This document shows, in pieces, positions 61,784-64,000 of a stretch of 64,000 nt of DNA (position 1 is its first letter; each line of letters opens with the position of its first letter). The translations under genes were made by a program, and so were the position numbers. Origin of the DNA: Pseudomonadota bacterium (GTDB lineage: Bacteria > Myxococcota_A > Polyangia > Polyangiales > Polyangiaceae); the NCBI GenBank assembly GCA_023431345.1, contig JAEYWK010000111.1, forward strand, positions 62,001 to 126,000, given 5' to 3'. The notes under the pieces were generated by a model. It had not been told where the DNA came from and made no database searches. It saw nothing but the letters and a program-made list of their open reading frames with translations.

Positions 61784-62923
61784 TCAGATCGCCCGCAGGT
61801 AGCGCGTCTCTGCGTTTTCGCGGCGCCAAATCACGAAGTCCATCAGGTAGTGGTGGAGGTTCACGAACGTGAAGATGGCAGCAAAGTACGGCGTCGCGCC
61901 GAGGTCCGACCAGCGAGCGGCGCGCCGATCCACGAGCGCGTCGTCGAGCCCGCTCGGTACCAGATGAAACAGCAGCGCGCCGAGCATGATGGAAAGCACC
62001 GCCAGCGCGCCGAGCACGGCGCGCGGCGGGCGTCCGAAAGCCGGCGGCCCCTCGTGCGCCCGCGCTTGATTGCGCTTGAGCAACCACACGAAGTACAGGT
62101 ACTGCACCGAGTGCAGGGCCGGGATCAGGTAAATGAAGACGGGGTCGATGCCGCTCCACACCGTCCAGAACCAGATCGCGCTGAAGAAGCCGATGAGAGG
62201 TGCCAGCGGCAGCCCCCCTTCCCGTCGCCACTTCCGGCCGAGCGTCACCAGCACCCACAGCAAGCTCCCCAGAAATACGCCGAGCGTGAGGGGCTCGAGC
62301 CAGCGCGGGTGAGAAAGCGTCTCGTACACGACGCCCTTCTCCGCGACGAGTCGCCCCGGATCGAACGGGCTCGCCCAACCGTAGATCCAGCCCGCGAAGC
62401 AATGAACGAGGAGCACGCGCCGCTCGTGGGCAGAATAGCTGGTGCCACGGCGCGCCGAGAGCGCGCTGACCACGCCGAACGATTGCTTGACGTAGTGCCA
62501 GCCGACGAGGGCGAACATCAGCTGCGTCATCGCGCCGAGTGACGCCGCGGATTGCGCGTACAACGCGGACGCTCCCCACGCCACGAGCGCGAGCGGCGCC
62601 ACAAAGCCCGCCCACGCATAGCGTAGGCGCTGTGGCAGCGGCAGCTCGGGCGAGAGCAGGCGTGCCTTCACGTCGCGGTAGAACAGCAGGTACGTGACGG
62701 CGAAATGCGGGTCGTTGATCACGTGCGCGGCGTGAAACGTGAGAAAGCCGACGATGAGCTCGGCCTGATCGAGCCCCAGCGCGCGCTGTAGCAGAGCGCA
62801 GACGGGCAAGAGCACGAGCGTCGCGCCCCCCGTGAGCAAAAACTCGGTCGCTCGCGCCTGCGCTGGCCGGCTGGTCGCCGCTGGAAGCGCCGCCTGGGCT
62901 TCGAGCGCCGCCATGCTGGCCAT
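61784..62923 (-). CDS. His-rich polytopic membrane protein
   Basis: 379 residues from ATG at 62921-62923 (an ATG three codons later, 62912-62914, is equally good; the frame is open to 63067). About eight hydrophobic segments are visible. Several His residues sit in or next to them: FHAAHVINDPHF, GWHYVKQSF, LVHCFAGW, LHSVQYLYF and NLHHYLMDF. Such clustering is typical of membrane enzymes with a metal centre (desaturase/hydroxylase or Brp/Blh-type), but no family could be assigned. It is divergent from the encapsulated ferritin gene with about 200 bp between. Confidence 0.7.
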   Translation of the reverse strand: MASMAALEAQAALPAATSRPAQARATEFLLTGGATLVLLPVCALLQRALGLDQAELIVGFLTFHAAHVINDPHFAVTYLLFYRDVKARLLSPELPLPQRLRYAWAGFVAPLALVAWGASALYAQSAASLGAMTQLMFALVGWHYVKQSFGVVSALSARRGTSYSAHERRVLLVHCFAGWIYGWASPFDPGRLVAEKGVVYETLSHPRWLEPLTLGVFLGSLLWVLVTLGRKWRREGGLPLAPLIGFFSAIWFWTVWSGIDPVFIYLIPALHSVQYLYFVWLLKRNQARAHEGPPAFGRPPRAVLGALAVLSIMLGALLFHLVPSGLDDALVDRRAARWSDLGATPYFAAIFTFVNLHHYLMDFVIWRRENAETRYLRAI

Positions 62924-63059
62924 GGCCCGGCGACTACCACAGGCGGCCGCCCCCCGGGAGCGAGCGCGCGCCGCCGCCCGAAATCCAGCAGAAACCCCAG
63001 CTTCCGCCAGCGCCAGCATCGAGATCGTCGCGTCCGCTGCTCGTCGGTTGTTGCCTCGC

Positions 63060-63081
63060 TGTGACATGACGTTTTGTCACA
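63060..63081. promoter_or_regulatory. TGTGACA-N8-TGTCACA inverted repeat in divergent promoter region
   Basis: A perfect 7-bp inverted repeat with an 8-base spacer, 44 bp upstream of the ferritin start and in the region shared with the divergent membrane protein gene. It looks like an operator. It is not a classical CRP site because the TGTGA/TCACA half-sites are 12 rather than 6 bases apart. Confidence 0.5.
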
Positions 63082-63125
63082 ACGCCACGAGCTGCGGCGA
63101 ATGCCTTCGCGCTATGTTGCCCCAC

Positions 63126-63497
63126 ATGAGCAGCGAGAGCTACCACGAGCCGATCGAGCTCCTCTCCGAGGACACCAAGAATCAACACCGGGCCATAGTT
63201 TCCCTACGCGAAGAGCTGGAGGCGGTCGACTGGTACCAGCAGCGAGCAGAGGCTTGCAGCGACCCGGAGCTGCGCGCCGTGCTCATCCACAACAAGAACG
63301 AAGAGATCGAGCACGCCATGATGACCCTCGAGTGGCTTCGACGAAAAGATCCGACGTTCGCCGCCAACATTCAGACCTACGTCGGCTCGAGCGGGCCCAT
63401 CCTCGACGTCGAGGCGGGCGCGACCGACGGCGCCGCCCCGATGTCCGGCAGCGGCTCCGTATCACTCGGTATCGGCAGCCTGAAAGGAGCCCTCTGA
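63126..63497 (+). CDS. Encapsulated ferritin-like protein (EncFtn) with encapsulin targeting peptide
   Basis: 123 residues from ATG. Two-helix ferritin-like protein of the EncFtn family, which becomes a ferroxidase only as a decamer of dimers. The residues of the Rhodospirillum protein are present with an offset of two: Glu30, Trp36-Tyr37 (LEAVDWYQQR), Glu60 and His63 (NEEIEHAMM). After a flexible Gly/Ala/Ser stretch the last residues SLGIGSLKGAL are the targeting peptide that docks cargo inside encapsulin. The stop overlaps the ATG of the shell gene (TGATG), and the shell's AAAGGAG ribosome site lies inside the targeting-peptide codons. Role: iron oxidation and storage. Confidence 0.93.
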   Translation: MSSESYHEPIELLSEDTKNQHRAIVSLREELEAVDWYQQRAEACSDPELRAVLIHNKNEEIEHAMMTLEWLRRKDPTFAANIQTYVGSSGPILDVEAGATDGAAPMSGSGSVSLGIGSLKGAL

Positions 63498-64000
63498 TGG
63501 ATCTGCTGAAACGAGAGCTCGCCCCCGTCACGAGTGAGGCTTGGGCTCAGATCGACGACGAAGCGCGCCGCGTGCTGAAGCTGCATTTGGCGGGACGCAA
63601 GCTCGTCGACTTCTCAGGGCCGCACGGCTGGCAGCTCGGCGCCGTGAACACTGGCCGCCTCAAGCACATCCAGCCGACGGCCACCGACAAGGTGTCGCAC
63701 GCTATCCGCGACGTGCTGCCGCTGGTGGAGCTGCGCAGCAGCCTCACGCTCTCGACGCTGGAGCTCGACTACGCCGCGCGTGGAGCCGATGATCTCGACC
63801 TCGATCCGGTGATCGCCGCCGCCGAGCGCATCGCGCGCGCCGAAGACTCAGCCATCTTTCGCGGCTTCGAGCCGGGCGGCATCGTCGGCATGGTTCAGGC
63901 GAGCCCGCACGCGCCGGTGGAGGTGAAATCCCCGAGTGAGTGGCCGCGGGCCGTGAGCCGCGCCAAGGAGGCGCTTCGCCTCTCCGGCGTCAACGGCCCC
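63497..64000 (+). CDS. Encapsulin shell protein (family 1), cut by the window end
   Basis: The first 168 residues are visible, out of about 265 for the family, open to the last base. The N-terminus is characteristic: MDLLKRELAPVTSEAWAQID, ARRVLKLHLAGRKLVDFSGPHGW, then AVNTGRL and VLPLVELRSSLTLS. It has the HK97-type phage capsid fold and builds an icosahedral nanocompartment around EncFtn, where iron is mineralised. The ATG overlaps the ferritin stop (TGATG), with AAAGGAG seven bases upstream, so the two are translated together. Confidence 0.93.
   Translation, partial: MDLLKRELAPVTSEAWAQIDDEARRVLKLHLAGRKLVDFSGPHGWQLGAVNTGRLKHIQPTATDKVSHAIRDVLPLVELRSSLTLSTLELDYAARGADDLDLDPVIAAAERIARAEDSAIFRGFEPGGIVGMVQASPHAPVEVKSPSEWPRAVSRAKEALRLSGVNGP

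Noticed and set aside
63060..63081. CRP site upstream of the encapsulated ferritin gene
   Set aside because: The TGTGA/TCACA half-sites are separated by 12 bases, not 6; only a generic inverted repeat can be claimed.

Overview
The window is high G+C throughout (clearly GC-dominated third codon positions) and looks like a chromosome segment from a member of the Myxococcota, most likely the order Polyangiales. The evidence is a set of traits that occur together: lipoproteins with long Gly/Ala/Glu-rich spacers after the lipobox, two proteins with MYXO-CTERM-like C-terminal sorting tails, a Ser/Thr kinase next to an FHA-sigma54 activator and a PEGA/TPR protein, a mitochondrial-type EF-G (spdEFG1), many hybrid histidine kinases, and a Wsp/Frz-like chemosensory operon. 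No rRNA, tRNA, CRISPR array, transposase or phage module was seen. Long antisense open frames are common and are shadows caused by the base composition.

Layout. 1-13 kb: an exported di-haem lipoprotein, a small Com-like zinc-finger gene behind a near-ideal Fur box, a metallophosphoesterase-pirin pair, RdgB/HAM1, a YbiT-type ABC-F ATPase, a V4R-PAS hybrid histidine kinase and an unusual zinc-finger SDR protein. 13-26 kb: PRPP synthetase, then a tightly overlapping chemosensory operon (CheW, CheR-TPR, CheW, CHASE3-MCP, CheA-REC, CheB, triple-REC histidine kinase), facing another REC-PAS-kinase-REC protein. 26-37 kb: a DUF455 ferritin-like / ATP-grasp pair, a BolA / Grx4-A-type-rhodanese Fe-S pair, a SUV3-type helicase, a DUF4261-SUFU fusion, a VOC protein, a thioredoxin and spdEFG1.

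37-48 kb: a STAS-like hypothetical, the FHA-sigma54 / Ser-Thr kinase / PEGA operon, a FAD monooxygenase, a surface serine protease with a MYXO-CTERM tail and a DUF3516 Ski2-like helicase. 48-60 kb: a five-gene operon for exported proteins (Tat-dependent DUF1501 protein, haem lipoprotein, seven-repeat FG-GAP propeller with MYXO-CTERM tail, two single-haem cytochrome lipoproteins). Upstream of it lie two small proteins sharing a C-terminal motif and a paralogous cytochrome c lipoprotein. This stretch is unusually rich in non-coding DNA: a 144-bp tandem duplication, a G-quadruplex-type tract, pyrimidine-rich modules and AT-rich TCTAAC-containing promoter regions. 60-64 kb: a glycosyltransferase, an alpha/beta hydrolase, a His-rich polytopic membrane protein and, divergent from it, an encapsulated-ferritin / encapsulin operon cut by the window end.

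How the parts could work together is mostly inference. The clearest functional units are the encapsulin iron-storage operon, the Wsp-like signalling operon whose diguanylate cyclase position is taken by a histidine kinase, the Grx4-BolA Fe-S pair, and the exported DUF1501/cytochrome/propeller operon. The last of these is the best candidate here for a poorly described cell-surface redox or binding system.
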